IMG/VR virus record: IMGVR_UViG_3300025121_000011
Coordinates: 62,001 to 126,000 of that record
From: a virus
DNA length: 64,000 nucleotides
Reading direction: 5' to 3' (one strand)
Shown: piece after piece, positions 49,477 through 58,381 of the stretch
Layout: each line of letters starts with the position of its first letter
How positions within the stretch are numbered: the first letter of the stretch is position 1
The notes under the pieces: generated by a model
Databases searched by the model: none
What the model saw: only the letters and a program-made list of their open reading frames with translations
Told to the model about the DNA's origin: nothing
Translations under genes and position numbers: made by a program

Positions 49477-50274
49477 TTAAAGCATTTGGCTTACGGATGC
49501 ATCTATTATTCTAAATTCTCCTGTGACTTTCGATGTGCCTACATTTCCTTTTCTAATTTCACTTAAAGTCATACCTATTTTTTCTCTCAAATCTAATAAT
49601 CTAGAAAATAGTGGATCCATTCTTAAAATATTTATGACATCATCTTTTTCGCATCGTAGTAATTGTGCTGTATATATAGAATTATAACTATATGCAAGTA
49701 TATTTGCTATTAATGGTTTTTTTTCAATATAAAGCGCTTGTTGTTCCAAGGGATATTTCTCGTCTAAATAAGAAGTTAATATAGGAAAGAATCGGTCTAT
49801 ATCTTCATCGTTAGTTATAACATTTACTGCTTCAACCATAATCCAAAAGAAATCCTTAGAATGAGCGTAAACCTTTGGAAATAGACCGCTAAATTCTTGC
49901 TGTAGTTTAAACTCATTTTCATTCATATCATAATAAAGGGAGCTTTTGGAAACTTTTAATACAAAAGCATCATTATTTGGTAAACTATAAACAGCTCTAA
50001 ACGCACCTTCACTAATATATTTAAATCCAAGAGACTTTAGATAATCATTTACGGCTCTTAGAGTAGATTTATTTTGTAATTCATTATTTAATTTATCTAA
50101 TAACCCAGAGGTAAGTCCCAGAAATTCTTCTTCTTCTTGTGTATCTGAAAGCGGTTTCTGTCCTAATTCTTTTTCCCAATCAATAATAGATAAATCATCT
50201 ACTTCTTTTGCTTCATCATTTAATTCTTGAGCACGTAGAAGATTAGATAATATTTTAAGCTTTGAAGTAAACAT
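49477..50274 (-). CDS. Kinase-fold-like protein, paralog 1 (minus strand)
   Basis: 265 residues. After a helical leader the pattern of a protein-kinase N-lobe appears: SEGAFRAVYSLP (glycine loop, 88-99), VLKVSKS with K107, and a helix with NENEFKLQQEF. C-lobe-like elements are LSEIRKGNVGTS (near 237-248) and FRIIDAS (about 254-260) in place of HRD and DFG. The catalytic Asp of HRD is absent, so an inactive or atypical kinase is likely. It shares its whole layout with the gene at 50297-51145 and is on the opposite strand from everything else. Ribosome site GAGG precedes the ATG. Confidence 0.75.
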   Translation of the reverse strand: MFTSKLKILSNLLRAQELNDEAKEVDDLSIIDWEKELGQKPLSDTQEEEEFLGLTSGLLDKLNNELQNKSTLRAVNDYLKSLGFKYISEGAFRAVYSLPNNDAFVLKVSKSSLYYDMNENEFKLQQEFSGLFPKVYAHSKDFFWIMVEAVNVITNDEDIDRFFPILTSYLDEKYPLEQQALYIEKKPLIANILAYSYNSIYTAQLLRCEKDDVINILRMDPLFSRLLDLREKIGMTLSEIRKGNVGTSKVTGEFRIIDASVSQML

Positions 50275-50296
50275 ACGGTCCTCTTAATAAAAAGAT

Positions 50297-51145
50297 TTAA
50301 AATAATCCTTTATGTGGTTCATCGAAGATAGAAGCATCTAATATCATAAATTCGCCAGTTATTTTAGAAGTTCCAACGTTATCCTGGCGAATCTCATCTA
50401 TGCTTAGCCCTGTTTTATTTGAAACTTTTAATAATCTTAAAAATAAAGGATCGCTCTTAAGAACCGCTTTAACTTCTGTTTCAGTGCAGTGTAATAAGTT
50501 TGCTATAGGTAGCAGATCATATCTATTAAATATACTAAATATATCCGTAACAAGTGGTGAATCATCAGAGTTTTGTTGATCTATAAACGCAGCTATTTTT
50601 GGAAAAAATTTATTTATTTCAGAATTAAATTTTATAACATTTGCTGATTCTATAATAATCCATGAAAAGGAATCTGAATGAGCATAAACTTTTGGAAATA
50701 AACCGCTAAATTCTTGCTGAAGGTAGAACTCATCTTTATTCATTTTAATGCCAGATTCGCCACTTTTTGATATTTTTAAAACAAAATCTTCACTACTTGG
50801 TAAAGAATATACTATTCGAAAGTAGCCACTTCCACTCTCTTTTAATCCTAAATCTATCAAGGACTTTTTGATGTTTTTAATATCATATGTATTTGTATCT
50901 GTAAATGGCTTTTTATTTAGTTCATACAATAGAGAGTTAGATAATCCAAAAAAACTTGCCTCTTCTGGATCAATATCTCCGGCAAATGGTTTTTGATTTA
51001 ACTCTTGTTCCCAATTTATAGCAGAAAGGGTTTCGTCAGTTTCTTCGCCAAAATTATTAAAAAGATTATCTATTGCCTTTGCTTCATCATTTAATTCTTG
51101 AGCCCGTAAAATTTTGGATAACGTATTTAGTTTTGAATGAATCAT
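50297..51145 (-). CDS. Kinase-fold-like protein, paralog 2 (minus strand)
   Basis: 282 residues from ATG at 51145 (GGGAAAG ribosome site); an upstream ATG at 51184 adds 13 residues, but the alignment of its paralog begins at this internal Met. N-lobe-like elements are GSGYFRIVYSLP, VLKISKSG and NKDEFYLQQEF; C-lobe elements are IDEIRQDNVGTSK and FMILDAS. Both paralogs share LRAQELNDEAK near the start and QQEFSGLFPKVYAHS in the middle. It is the promoter-proximal gene of the minus-strand pair. A regulator of host or phage function, toxin or antitoxin-like kinase are possible. Confidence 0.75.
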   Translation of the reverse strand: MIHSKLNTLSKILRAQELNDEAKAIDNLFNNFGEETDETLSAINWEQELNQKPFAGDIDPEEASFFGLSNSLLYELNKKPFTDTNTYDIKNIKKSLIDLGLKESGSGYFRIVYSLPSSEDFVLKISKSGESGIKMNKDEFYLQQEFSGLFPKVYAHSDSFSWIIIESANVIKFNSEINKFFPKIAAFIDQQNSDDSPLVTDIFSIFNRYDLLPIANLLHCTETEVKAVLKSDPLFLRLLKVSNKTGLSIDEIRQDNVGTSKITGEFMILDASIFDEPHKGLF

Positions 51146-51230
51146 GCGCTTTCCCATTAATATGTTGGATAATACTCTCATCATATTTCATAATATTAAT
51201 ATTAATAGTCATATTGTATAGGAGTAATTA

Positions 51231-51959
51231 ATGCCTTTCAATGTTAAAAGTCCGCCTAATGATTTGAAGAGACTAAGGCTAATTGCATTGGCTTCAATTT
51301 TATCAAAACAAGGATTATATCAAGAAAGTTTAGATGTTTTAGATCTAATGTTTAGCGATTCCGATGAAGACCCTTTTCTTGTTGATGTTTCAGAACATGG
51401 ATTTAAAATAGATGCCAGATGGTTAGTGGATGGTAAAAATATAAAATTGGCTACAGATGTATTAGAATCTTTAAGAAAAGCCGAAGATACTCTTCCTGAT
51501 GGTTATAATTTTTTAATTTTATATGGATACAGAACTCTTGATGAACAGAAGAAAATAGTTAAAACACAAGAGAGGGAATTGAAAGATACTAATCCAGATG
51601 ATTGGCGTGAAAAATTAAAAACTTATACAGGAGGGTATGAAGAACTTAAATTAGATTCAGATAATATTTCATACTTAAATCATAGAAGTGGCCGATCGGT
51701 AGACTTAACTCTTTTATATAAAGATAAAGAAGTAGAGATGGGTTTTGATAAAAATGGAAATGCTAATATGGATCAAAGTGATAGATTAGATTCTGATGAT
51801 ATTGATTTAGATATCAAACAGAATAGAAAAATTCTTGCAGATGCTTTATCTTCTGAAGGTTTTGAGAATTACAAAGAAGAATGGTGGCATTGGGGTTTAA
51901 AAATGAAGGAGGGTGGAGATGAGAAAGAATCTTCTAATTCAGCGGACGTTTTTAATTGA
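51231..51959 (+). CDS. VanX-like M15 D,D-dipeptidase/endolysin
   Basis: 242 residues. Family M15 motifs: LYGYRTLDEQ (about 98-107), H151 in LNHRSGRSVDLTL with D158, and E217/H220 in KEEWWHWGL, corresponding to the VanX catalytic Glu and zinc His. It hydrolyses D-Ala-D-Ala or the peptide cross-links in peptidoglycan and is a strong endolysin candidate. The ribosome site is AGGAG. There is no signal peptide, so it would need a holin (a candidate is at 57042). The C-terminal tail is polar. The end overlaps the next gene by about 40 bases. Confidence 0.85.
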   Translation: MPFNVKSPPNDLKRLRLIALASILSKQGLYQESLDVLDLMFSDSDEDPFLVDVSEHGFKIDARWLVDGKNIKLATDVLESLRKAEDTLPDGYNFLILYGYRTLDEQKKIVKTQERELKDTNPDDWREKLKTYTGGYEELKLDSDNISYLNHRSGRSVDLTLLYKDKEVEMGFDKNGNANMDQSDRLDSDDIDLDIKQNRKILADALSSEGFENYKEEWWHWGLKMKEGGDEKESSNSADVFN

Positions 51960-52380
51960 GGGTAAACCTCAAAGGCAGGTGCCTTTACCAAAAGATTCTG
52001 GACGACGCGGTATACAATTGGTTGAAAAAGATGTAGAAGAATATGATGCTGCTTATAATGATTTTTTTGAATTTCAAAAAGACTTAGATGATATTGAGGC
52101 GGCAAATGAACAACAGCGTCGAGCTGAAATTTATGGCTTCGAAGAATTACAAGATTCGGAATCAAATACATCTCCAGAATTTAAAAAAGAACAAGCTCCA
52201 TCTCCTATTGTTATGGAAGAAGATGAAGATTTAGAAAACTTTTCTCCAATTATAATGGAAGATTTTGATGAGATTCCGACCATTACAGAATTTAAAAGAT
52301 GTTTGTTTACAAAAGAAAATGGGAAGCAGTGCAAGCGACAAGCTCCAAAAACTCATGATTTTTGCTCAGCACATAGATAA
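51919..52380 (+). CDS. Hypothetical acidic protein with C-terminal CxxxxxxxxC...CxxH finger
   Basis: 153 residues from ATG 51919; the ribosome site GGAGGG lies five bases upstream, so the GTG at 51913 is less likely. It has a basic N-terminus, an acidic disordered middle, and a C-terminal cysteine finger with RCLFTKENGKQCKRQ and FCSAHR. That pattern (C-x8-C, then CxxH) is a common small zinc motif of phage and eukaryotic nucleic-acid-associated proteins. It overlaps the peptidase gene. Confidence 0.65.
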   Translation: MRKNLLIQRTFLIEGKPQRQVPLPKDSGRRGIQLVEKDVEEYDAAYNDFFEFQKDLDDIEAANEQQRRAEIYGFEELQDSESNTSPEFKKEQAPSPIVMEEDEDLENFSPIIMEDFDEIPTITEFKRCLFTKENGKQCKRQAPKTHDFCSAHR

Positions 52381-52419
52381 AAGTAATCTATTAATTAATG
52401 TTAGATAAGTGAGCCCATC

Positions 52420-52656
52420 ATGAATAATATATACATTATATCAGACTTATCGTTAGCTGCTTTTTTATCAATGAAAGGTTTAGAAATTAGAAAAGCTATT
52501 AAGCATAATGATGGTAAATTTAAATTAGATAATCACAACCAAATGGCTGCCCGCTTGTCTTTAGAATATATTAATTCAGATTTTTCTAAATTTGATAATC
52601 AAATAAGATTAATCAAAAAGCTTCTATACAGTAAACAAGGAGTTTATAATGGCTAA
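52420..52656 (+). CDS. Small protein resembling DUF5659-type phage domain
   Basis: 78 residues; the sequence starts with the IISDLSLAAFLSMKG pattern (SDL.LA.FL...G) typical of this small phage domain family. Its role is unknown. Its stop overlaps the next ATG by eight bases. Confidence 0.55.
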   Translation: MNNIYIISDLSLAAFLSMKGLEIRKAIKHNDGKFKLDNHNQMAARLSLEYINSDFSKFDNQIRLIKKLLYSKQGVYNG

Positions 52657-53572
52657 TAATAGAGACGCAGCAGTACAGGGCCAAGAAGTTCTTCTTCAAA
52701 TTCAATATTATGATGCTAATGGAAAAGAAGTTGATGCAGATGATTCACCCACAATAGAGATTTTAGATCCAAATGGTTCTATAATATTATCTGCCACCTC
52801 AACAGATGTATCAAGAGTAAGCATTGGTCTTTATCAATATACTTATACTGTAGAAGCTGATGCAGAAGTTGATGATTGGGTCGATACCTGGAGTGCAAAT
52901 ATTGATAATGCACCATTTGAAGTGTCATTTTCATTTTCTGTTGTAACAGCAGATAACGCTTTGACCGCAGATACCGGTCCCGGACAGATTACATTAGGTG
53001 ATGATGTTTCTTTAGATTTTTCACAAGAAGAATTAGCAACAATAAATTATTTATTATATTTATTAAAAATTAGACTCAATTCAACAGGTGTTAAACCTTC
53101 TAGAGATAGATTTGGAGCATTCATTACAGATGGATATGGTGAAATAGTAACAGAAACGTGTAATGTTTTTGATGATGAAGCATTAGTAGCCTTTTTAAGC
53201 ATGGCTTTATCTGAATTTAATATGGTGCCCTTCTTTACGGCTTATACATTTGCGGATCAAATTATTAAAACTTTATTCTCTGAAGCAATTGTCGAAGGAG
53301 CGTATATTTTTGCCTTAGCTTCTCAGGCAATTATAGAAAAGGGTAGAGACTTTACAATTTCTGATGGTGGGTTAAATTATCAACCACCACAGTTGGGTGA
53401 CTTTTTACAAACTCATTATAGTAATTGGTTAACTGCATATAGAGAGCGTTTGAAGTTTATGAAGAATAGTATTCGTCCTGGACCACGCGGTTATGGAACT
53501 TATAGCAACCTTTCTAGTGGGGCCCCCGCTTTTCAACGTTTAAGACATTGCCGTTCTAGGCGCATCATTTAA
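52649..53572 (+). CDS. Virion protein with N-terminal Ig-like domain
   Basis: 307 residues. Residues 1-100 are beta-rich, with VLLQIQYYDANGKEV, an immunoglobulin-like or fibronectin-like fold. The C-terminal part is helical with long amphipathic helices and ends RRII in a basic stretch (LRHCRSRRII). Ribosome site AGGAG. It lies in the tail-proximal part of the window, before several membrane proteins. A neck or tail structural role is inferred. Confidence 0.65.
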   Translation: MANNRDAAVQGQEVLLQIQYYDANGKEVDADDSPTIEILDPNGSIILSATSTDVSRVSIGLYQYTYTVEADAEVDDWVDTWSANIDNAPFEVSFSFSVVTADNALTADTGPGQITLGDDVSLDFSQEELATINYLLYLLKIRLNSTGVKPSRDRFGAFITDGYGEIVTETCNVFDDEALVAFLSMALSEFNMVPFFTAYTFADQIIKTLFSEAIVEGAYIFALASQAIIEKGRDFTISDGGLNYQPPQLGDFLQTHYSNWLTAYRERLKFMKNSIRPGPRGYGTYSNLSSGAPAFQRLRHCRSRRII

Positions 53573-53760
53573 CAGATTCAGTGACATTAGAACACGATGT
53601 ATCTTCATCATTTACTAATTATTTAAAAAAAAATCATATAATAGAATCGGTTCTATACGTGAAAGGGCTTGAGAATTGAGAGTAGGCTACTACTAAAAGA
53701 TAATACTATTAAAAGATATATTGATAAACAAAATGTCATTTTTTATATTGGGAGGATCTA
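53573..53760 (+). other. 188-base gap with hairpin, no clear gene
   Basis: It holds a small perfect inverted repeat ATAGAA/TTCTAT around TCGG and a 34-codon open stretch (reading DSVTLEHDVSSSFTNYLKK), without a convincing ribosome site. The remaining sequence is AT-rich, ending with the GGGAGG ribosome site of the next gene. No long feature is seen. Confidence 0.4.
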
Positions 53761-54276
53761 ATGGAATTGCTTGTAGCATTCTTACTGGAAAAAGGAGGAA
53801 TCTTTGGATTTCTCTTTATCCTTTCAATAATATATATTTGGTGGACAGGTTACAAAAAGGATTCCAAACCAAAAGTGCAATCACCTGATGCTGTGCAATT
53901 ACCTGATGCTGTGCACAAAGATATCTTAGATGATATTAAAAGTTTAAATGTACGGTTTCTTGAAATAGAAAAAGAAATTTATGATATACATGTAAAAGTA
54001 TTTGATCTTTGGAATTGGCACTCTGTTAAAGATGCAGATGGTATCCCAATTTGGTATGTTCGTCGGTCTATAGAGGAAAGTATTAATTCTTTGAGTTGTA
54101 CCATTAGAAATGATGCAGACCGATTATCTCAACATAGCAAGGATATATCTAAAGTAAACGCAGAACGTGTAGATGAATTAAAAGACATTATTACTAAATA
54201 TAATAAAAATATCTTAGAATTAACTATTGCATTAGAAAAGGTCAGAATGACACTTGAAACATATAGGAGTCAATAA
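53761..54276 (+). CDS. Membrane-anchored coiled-coil protein
   Basis: 171 residues with a hydrophobic segment at about 13-30 (IFGFLFILSIIYIWWTGY) after a charged start, then a coiled-coil region over 60-170. The layout fits a spanin-like or membrane-tethered protein. Ribosome site GGGAGG. Followed directly by a 76-residue gene. Confidence 0.65.
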   Translation: MELLVAFLLEKGGIFGFLFILSIIYIWWTGYKKDSKPKVQSPDAVQLPDAVHKDILDDIKSLNVRFLEIEKEIYDIHVKVFDLWNWHSVKDADGIPIWYVRRSIEESINSLSCTIRNDADRLSQHSKDISKVNAERVDELKDIITKYNKNILELTIALEKVRMTLETYRSQ

Positions 54277-54507
54277 ATGAGTCTAAAAGATGATGGATGT
54301 ATTTTGTCAAGTTCATTAGCAGAACAAGAGTTAAATAAATTATTATTAGAGTGTCACACGTTGCAAGAACACCTTGGGATTACTATAGACAATTTATTTA
54401 ACTCTTTTAAAAGATCATCAATTAATGTGGAGAAACTTTATGATAATAATTCGAGCAAAAAAAATGGGAGTCTTGAAGAGCAAAGTAGAAACATTAGCGC
54501 AGATTAG
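54277..54507 (+). CDS. Small hypothetical protein, 76 aa
   Basis: Starts right after the previous stop (AGGAG). It is helical, polar and cysteine-containing, and its end overlaps the start of the zincin gene. No family is recognised. Confidence 0.55.
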   Translation: MSLKDDGCILSSSLAEQELNKLLLECHTLQEHLGITIDNLFNSFKRSSINVEKLYDNNSSKKNGSLEEQSRNISAD

Positions 54508-54988
54508 ACGTGATTTAAAAGAGTCTCCAATTATTCAGCAGACTTGTAAAGATTATAAATTACCTATAGATATCATTGATGGCATCCCTATAGATTTTAT
54601 AGAGTTAGATGTTTCTGCTAAAACTATTGATTCTAAGATTTATCTTAATGAAGATCTTTTATCTGAAGATTATGATGTTATTATGAGATATGCAATTCAT
54701 GAAGTTACGCACTCTCTTCAGCATATGGAAAGAGAAGATTTGGACAAGGATCCATATGCTGATGATGAATATTTGGATCGTCCAGATGAAAAAGAGGCTT
54801 TTGCTAATCAATTTGCTTTTATGATTGGTGATACAGACTTGGAAGATTTAGACTTAGAAGATATGCTTAATAAATTACAAGGTCCAGCCAAAAAAGATTT
54901 TTTAGAATATATTATTAGACTCTTAGATCATCATGATATTCCTCGTTCTGAGAGGTATGATAAAATTGAGGAAATAATGAAAGCATAG
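54440..54988 (+). CDS. Small zincin-type metalloprotease
   Basis: 182 residues from ATG 54440, which has GGAG upstream, rather than an ATG at 54425. HEVTHSLQH gives the HExxH zinc motif (H87, E88, H91), and DRPDEKEAFANQFA about 25 residues later supplies the likely third ligand Glu. The layout resembles small phage or ImmA-type and related metallopeptidases. The N-terminal part is helical and lysine-rich. It overlaps the 76-residue gene. Confidence 0.75.
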   Translation: MIIIRAKKMGVLKSKVETLAQIRRDLKESPIIQQTCKDYKLPIDIIDGIPIDFIELDVSAKTIDSKIYLNEDLLSEDYDVIMRYAIHEVTHSLQHMEREDLDKDPYADDEYLDRPDEKEAFANQFAFMIGDTDLEDLDLEDMLNKLQGPAKKDFLEYIIRLLDHHDIPRSERYDKIEEIMKA

Positions 54989-55037
54989 AAATTGTGCATC
55001 TCTATTAATAGAAGCCAATTTTAATATGGAGATGTAT

Positions 55038-57026
55038 ATGATTTCAATTTCAGGATTATCACCATCAGAAGGAGAGAAACAGGTTTCTCTTGATACAAAT
55101 ATTGAATTTACTCTTTTAGATGATGGTACTGGAATAAATATTTCTACTCTAATAGTAGAAATGCGTGGTTATAGAGTTATAGAAGGTGTTGAATTTCAAG
55201 AAGGATTTGATGGATTAAATTCTGAAATAAATCCAGATGGAGCAAATTTTAATATAGTAATTGATCCAGAAAGTAACTTACCTAAAGGATCTCAAATATA
55301 TGTCAAAATACAAGTCCAAGACATTAATGGAATATATTTTAATCAAACATATATGTTTAAAACTATTAAAGAAGCACCAGTATTGATTGAATCAAATCCA
55401 GTACATCGAGGTATAGTTACTGGTCCACAATTATATACTTTAGAATTTGAAGATCCATTAGATGATATTGACTTATCATCAATCCAAGTAAGTATCAATG
55501 GATTAGATTATATTGTTAGTGGTATATTTGAGTCTGGTCCAAATGGAGCTTTATCTGCTATTGATTCTGATTCAACATCTGTATTGATCAAAATAGATCC
55601 AATAGAATCATTTCGCAATGGAGATTATTATATAAATTGGTCTATATCTGATGAAAATGGGGGTCAATCTACAGGTCGAATCGACTTTACCGTTAATCAG
55701 CTTAAAGCTACATTACCTGCTATTTTTCCACAAACCGGATTTATAGGTTTTTTTCAAGGTATTCAAAAGGTTTCTGATGTTGGAGATGGACAATCATTAA
55801 AACTAGAATGGAATATTCCGGCGAAACGAGCGTATAAAAGTGATATTTATGTTTTAATTTATATTAATCAAAATAGATTGGAAATTTTTGATTCTTTGCC
55901 AGATTATATTGCTAGAGCAGATGTTCTCTCTGCAACGATTTCGGGATTTTCCACTGGGGTCACATTATCATTTGCGGCTAGAGCAATGGAAACCTATAAG
56001 GATGCCTTGGACTTTTCTGGTGCCACAGAGATTTCTGATGGGTTATGGGCCTTTCCCTCGTCCACTACAATAGCAAGACCAACATTAGATACTGACACCA
56101 AGATCTATGTAGACTCTATAGAGGGATTTGGTGAAAAGGGTTATTTATTAATTGGCACAGAACTTCTTAGATATAATGGATTATCTATAAATGATAATGC
56201 CTTTTTAATTCCAGCAGATGGACGTGGGCTTCTAAATTCTTCTGCCGGCATTTATGTAATTGGTGATGAAGTAACTTTTTTCTCAAATTGCAAAGATGAA
56301 AATACAGTGATTACAATGGCTACCCCAACATATCATGATGGGTATGATATGCAAAGGCAGGTTAATAATGTTGGTTTAGTTGTTACTGATTATTCAGATA
56401 ATGACAGAAAGTTTTTTCAAGGTTATGACTTCTGTGGGTATCACAGAGCCCTTCCTCAACGTACATTAAATGGAATAGATGATTGCGGAAGTTATCTTGG
56501 AGGAGAATATAATGGACTTAGAGGTTTTAATCTTTGGGATAGATTAATCGGCATAGAAGAGGTTTTGTTAGACCAAGTTGGAGAACCGATAATTTTATTA
56601 AAAAGAATTTGGAATGGGCAAACATGCAGTTGTGTATCTTCTAGACGAATTCATCCAAAGGTTAAAAGCTGCAAAGAATGTTTTGGAACTGGATATGTTG
56701 GTGGATTTGTTCAATATAATAATTTACGCAGAGAAGATAGAAGAGTAGTTTTATCTTTTGCTGATTCTGCGGAAGATTTAAAGTTAGGTTCTTATGAGCA
56801 CTTACAACAAGAGTTTGAACCTAGTGCTTGGACTATACCCATCCCCGCTATCAAAGATAGGGATTTGATAGTTAGGTTTGATTTTACTGATGATCAAGAA
56901 TATATTTATGAGGTTTTAAAGGTGAGCCGTGAAAAAATAGTCTTTAGACATTTTACTAGACAAAGATTAGAATTAAAAAGATTAGATAAAACAGATATAG
57001 TATATACATTTGATTGGATATTATAA
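55038..57026 (+). CDS. Tail/virion protein with Ig-like repeats and a Cys-rich motif
   Basis: 662 residues from ATG 55038 (GGAG six bases before); ATG 55026 overlaps the ribosome site. The first 230 residues contain two beta-sandwich-like repeats. A later fibre-like beta region follows, then a cysteine cluster CSCVSSRR...CKECFGTGYVGG (about 535-560) that resembles DnaJ-type CxxCxGxG zinc motifs. The end is beta-rich. The position between membrane proteins and the fiber genes suggests a baseplate or tail structural protein. No exact family is recognised. Confidence 0.7.
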   Translation: MISISGLSPSEGEKQVSLDTNIEFTLLDDGTGINISTLIVEMRGYRVIEGVEFQEGFDGLNSEINPDGANFNIVIDPESNLPKGSQIYVKIQVQDINGIYFNQTYMFKTIKEAPVLIESNPVHRGIVTGPQLYTLEFEDPLDDIDLSSIQVSINGLDYIVSGIFESGPNGALSAIDSDSTSVLIKIDPIESFRNGDYYINWSISDENGGQSTGRIDFTVNQLKATLPAIFPQTGFIGFFQGIQKVSDVGDGQSLKLEWNIPAKRAYKSDIYVLIYINQNRLEIFDSLPDYIARADVLSATISGFSTGVTLSFAARAMETYKDALDFSGATEISDGLWAFPSSTTIARPTLDTDTKIYVDSIEGFGEKGYLLIGTELLRYNGLSINDNAFLIPADGRGLLNSSAGIYVIGDEVTFFSNCKDENTVITMATPTYHDGYDMQRQVNNVGLVVTDYSDNDRKFFQGYDFCGYHRALPQRTLNGIDDCGSYLGGEYNGLRGFNLWDRLIGIEEVLLDQVGEPIILLKRIWNGQTCSCVSSRRIHPKVKSCKECFGTGYVGGFVQYNNLRREDRRVVLSFADSAEDLKLGSYEHLQQEFEPSAWTIPIPAIKDRDLIVRFDFTDDQEYIYEVLKVSREKIVFRHFTRQRLELKRLDKTDIVYTFDWIL

Positions 57027-57041
57027 GGAGGAGGAGGTTTA

Positions 57042-57380
57042 ATGTGGATTAAAAATACAGATGGTAAACCAGATGCTATGCTAACTATCGCAATTATTGC
57101 GTTTATAGTGGTAGTAATTAACATATTATTATCTACATTTGGTGTATGTACTATTTTTGGAGTAACTTTTTCTTTTGCAGCTATGGAGGCTGGAGCTATG
57201 ACAGCATTTTTAGCCCCAACTTTAATGGCTTATGTGACTAGACGATGGACCGGTACAGCTTATGGAAGCTTGAAATTTCCAATCTCTACTCCTTCAAATC
57301 AACCTGATCCTATTGTAACCAAAGATCCCGCCTCTTTAGTAGGATTTGAACCTTCCGGCGAACCTTCTGGAGTAGAATAA
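57042..57380 (+). CDS. Small membrane protein, holin candidate
   Basis: 112 residues with two hydrophobic segments (about 13-35 and 37-65) and a polar proline-rich tail, preceded by a very strong GGAGGAGGAGG site. This architecture fits a class II holin, which would let the VanX-like lysin reach the cell wall, but it also fits other phage membrane proteins. It overlaps the next gene by one base. Confidence 0.55.
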   Translation: MWIKNTDGKPDAMLTIAIIAFIVVVINILLSTFGVCTIFGVTFSFAAMEAGAMTAFLAPTLMAYVTRRWTGTAYGSLKFPISTPSNQPDPIVTKDPASLVGFEPSGEPSGVE

Positions 57381-57709
57381 TGACTTGGTTTAAGAAATTT
57401 AATATAAAATTTAAAATTGCTCTTGGCATACTAGGCTTTATATTGGCGATGTTTTTGTTTGCCACTATTAAAAGAAAATTTTCAGCAAGAGATAAGCTGA
57501 AATATGAATTAGCTAAAAATACACATGAAATTGAACTAACACATTTAGGAAAAGATGAAGAAGCAAAAAAGGCTAAATTAACCCTTCTGGTTGATGAAAA
57601 GCAGAAGATTATTGAAAAACTTGAAATTATTGATACCAAGGAATTAAAACTTGGCAGAGAAATGTCTATAGAAGAGTTAGATAGTTTTTTTGATTCTAGA
57701 GGATTTTAA
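57380..57709 (+). CDS. Membrane-anchored coiled-coil protein, spanin-like
   Basis: 109 residues. A N-terminal membrane helix (about 12-32) is followed by a charged coiled coil to the C-terminus. ATG overlaps the previous stop and TAATG joins it to the next gene. The layout resembles an inner-membrane spanin; no lipobox partner is seen. Confidence 0.55.
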   Translation: MTWFKKFNIKFKIALGILGFILAMFLFATIKRKFSARDKLKYELAKNTHEIELTHLGKDEEAKKAKLTLLVDEKQKIIEKLEIIDTKELKLGREMSIEELDSFFDSRGF

Positions 57710-57939
57710 TGAAATATAATTTAACAAATTTGATTAAATCTATAGATACAACAAATCTAAAAACTAAAATAGCAATTGCGATAATAAGATATTCTAATGA
57801 TTTAGAAGCTAAAGAAACTGCTTTAAATAGTTTAGATCAAGAAATAGATATTGATGTATTGCAACTAGAATCTATGATTAATCCAAATAAATTTGACTTT
57901 CCAGAAATAAATATAGATAGGGTAGAAACAGATGCTTAA
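57709..57939 (+). CDS. Small helical hypothetical protein, 76 aa
   Basis: Coupled to its neighbours by overlapping start and stop. It is polar and helical without membrane segment. The end overlaps the next gene by eight bases. No family is recognised. Confidence 0.55.
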   Translation: MKYNLTNLIKSIDTTNLKTKIAIAIIRYSNDLEAKETALNSLDQEIDIDVLQLESMINPNKFDFPEINIDRVETDA

Positions 57940-58381
57940 AGCTATTACACATATTTTCTTTGCTATTATGATTTCTTTTACAATAATTTTTTCTAATATA
58001 GCTTATGGATCAGATGTAATGAAGTCTGGTGCTATTCTACAAGAAGATTCTATCGTATTTTCTGTGGATGAAGCAGATGATCTAAGAAAAAGGATTGAAG
58101 AATTAGAACTAAAGGAGGAGCGCCTAGTGGCTGTTCAAGATCTGATAGTTGTTCAGGAAAAACAAATTAATACTTTAGATGAATTATTAGAAGTAAAAAA
58201 TGCACAAATTACTGAATGGAAGTCTTTAGGTGAACTTCATCAAAATAGAATAAAAGATTTAGAGCGACAAGAAAATTTAAATATTTTACGTAATATTGGA
58301 TACTTAGCCTTAGGAATGGTTGTTGCTGGTGGAGCTATCTATATTGGTGATAAGGTCGGGGATACAGTGGAGACGAATTAA
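57932..58381 (+). CDS. Exported coiled-coil protein with C-terminal membrane helix
   Basis: 149 residues. A signal-peptide-like start (HIFFAIMISFTIIFSNIAYG, cleavage near 26), a coiled coil over about 45-118, and a hydrophobic helix (LGMVVAGGAIYIGDKV, near 127-142). If exported, it could bridge the periplasm, suggesting an outer-membrane-associated lysis or virion role in a Gram-negative host. Coupled to both neighbours. Confidence 0.6.
   Translation: MLKAITHIFFAIMISFTIIFSNIAYGSDVMKSGAILQEDSIVFSVDEADDLRKRIEELELKEERLVAVQDLIVVQEKQINTLDELLEVKNAQITEWKSLGELHQNRIKDLERQENLNILRNIGYLALGMVVAGGAIYIGDKVGDTVETN

Noticed and set aside
54988-55037. Terminator-like inverted repeat before the Ig-like virion gene
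   Set aside because: The pairing is AT-rich with an internal loop and a weak inner stem; the T-run is short.
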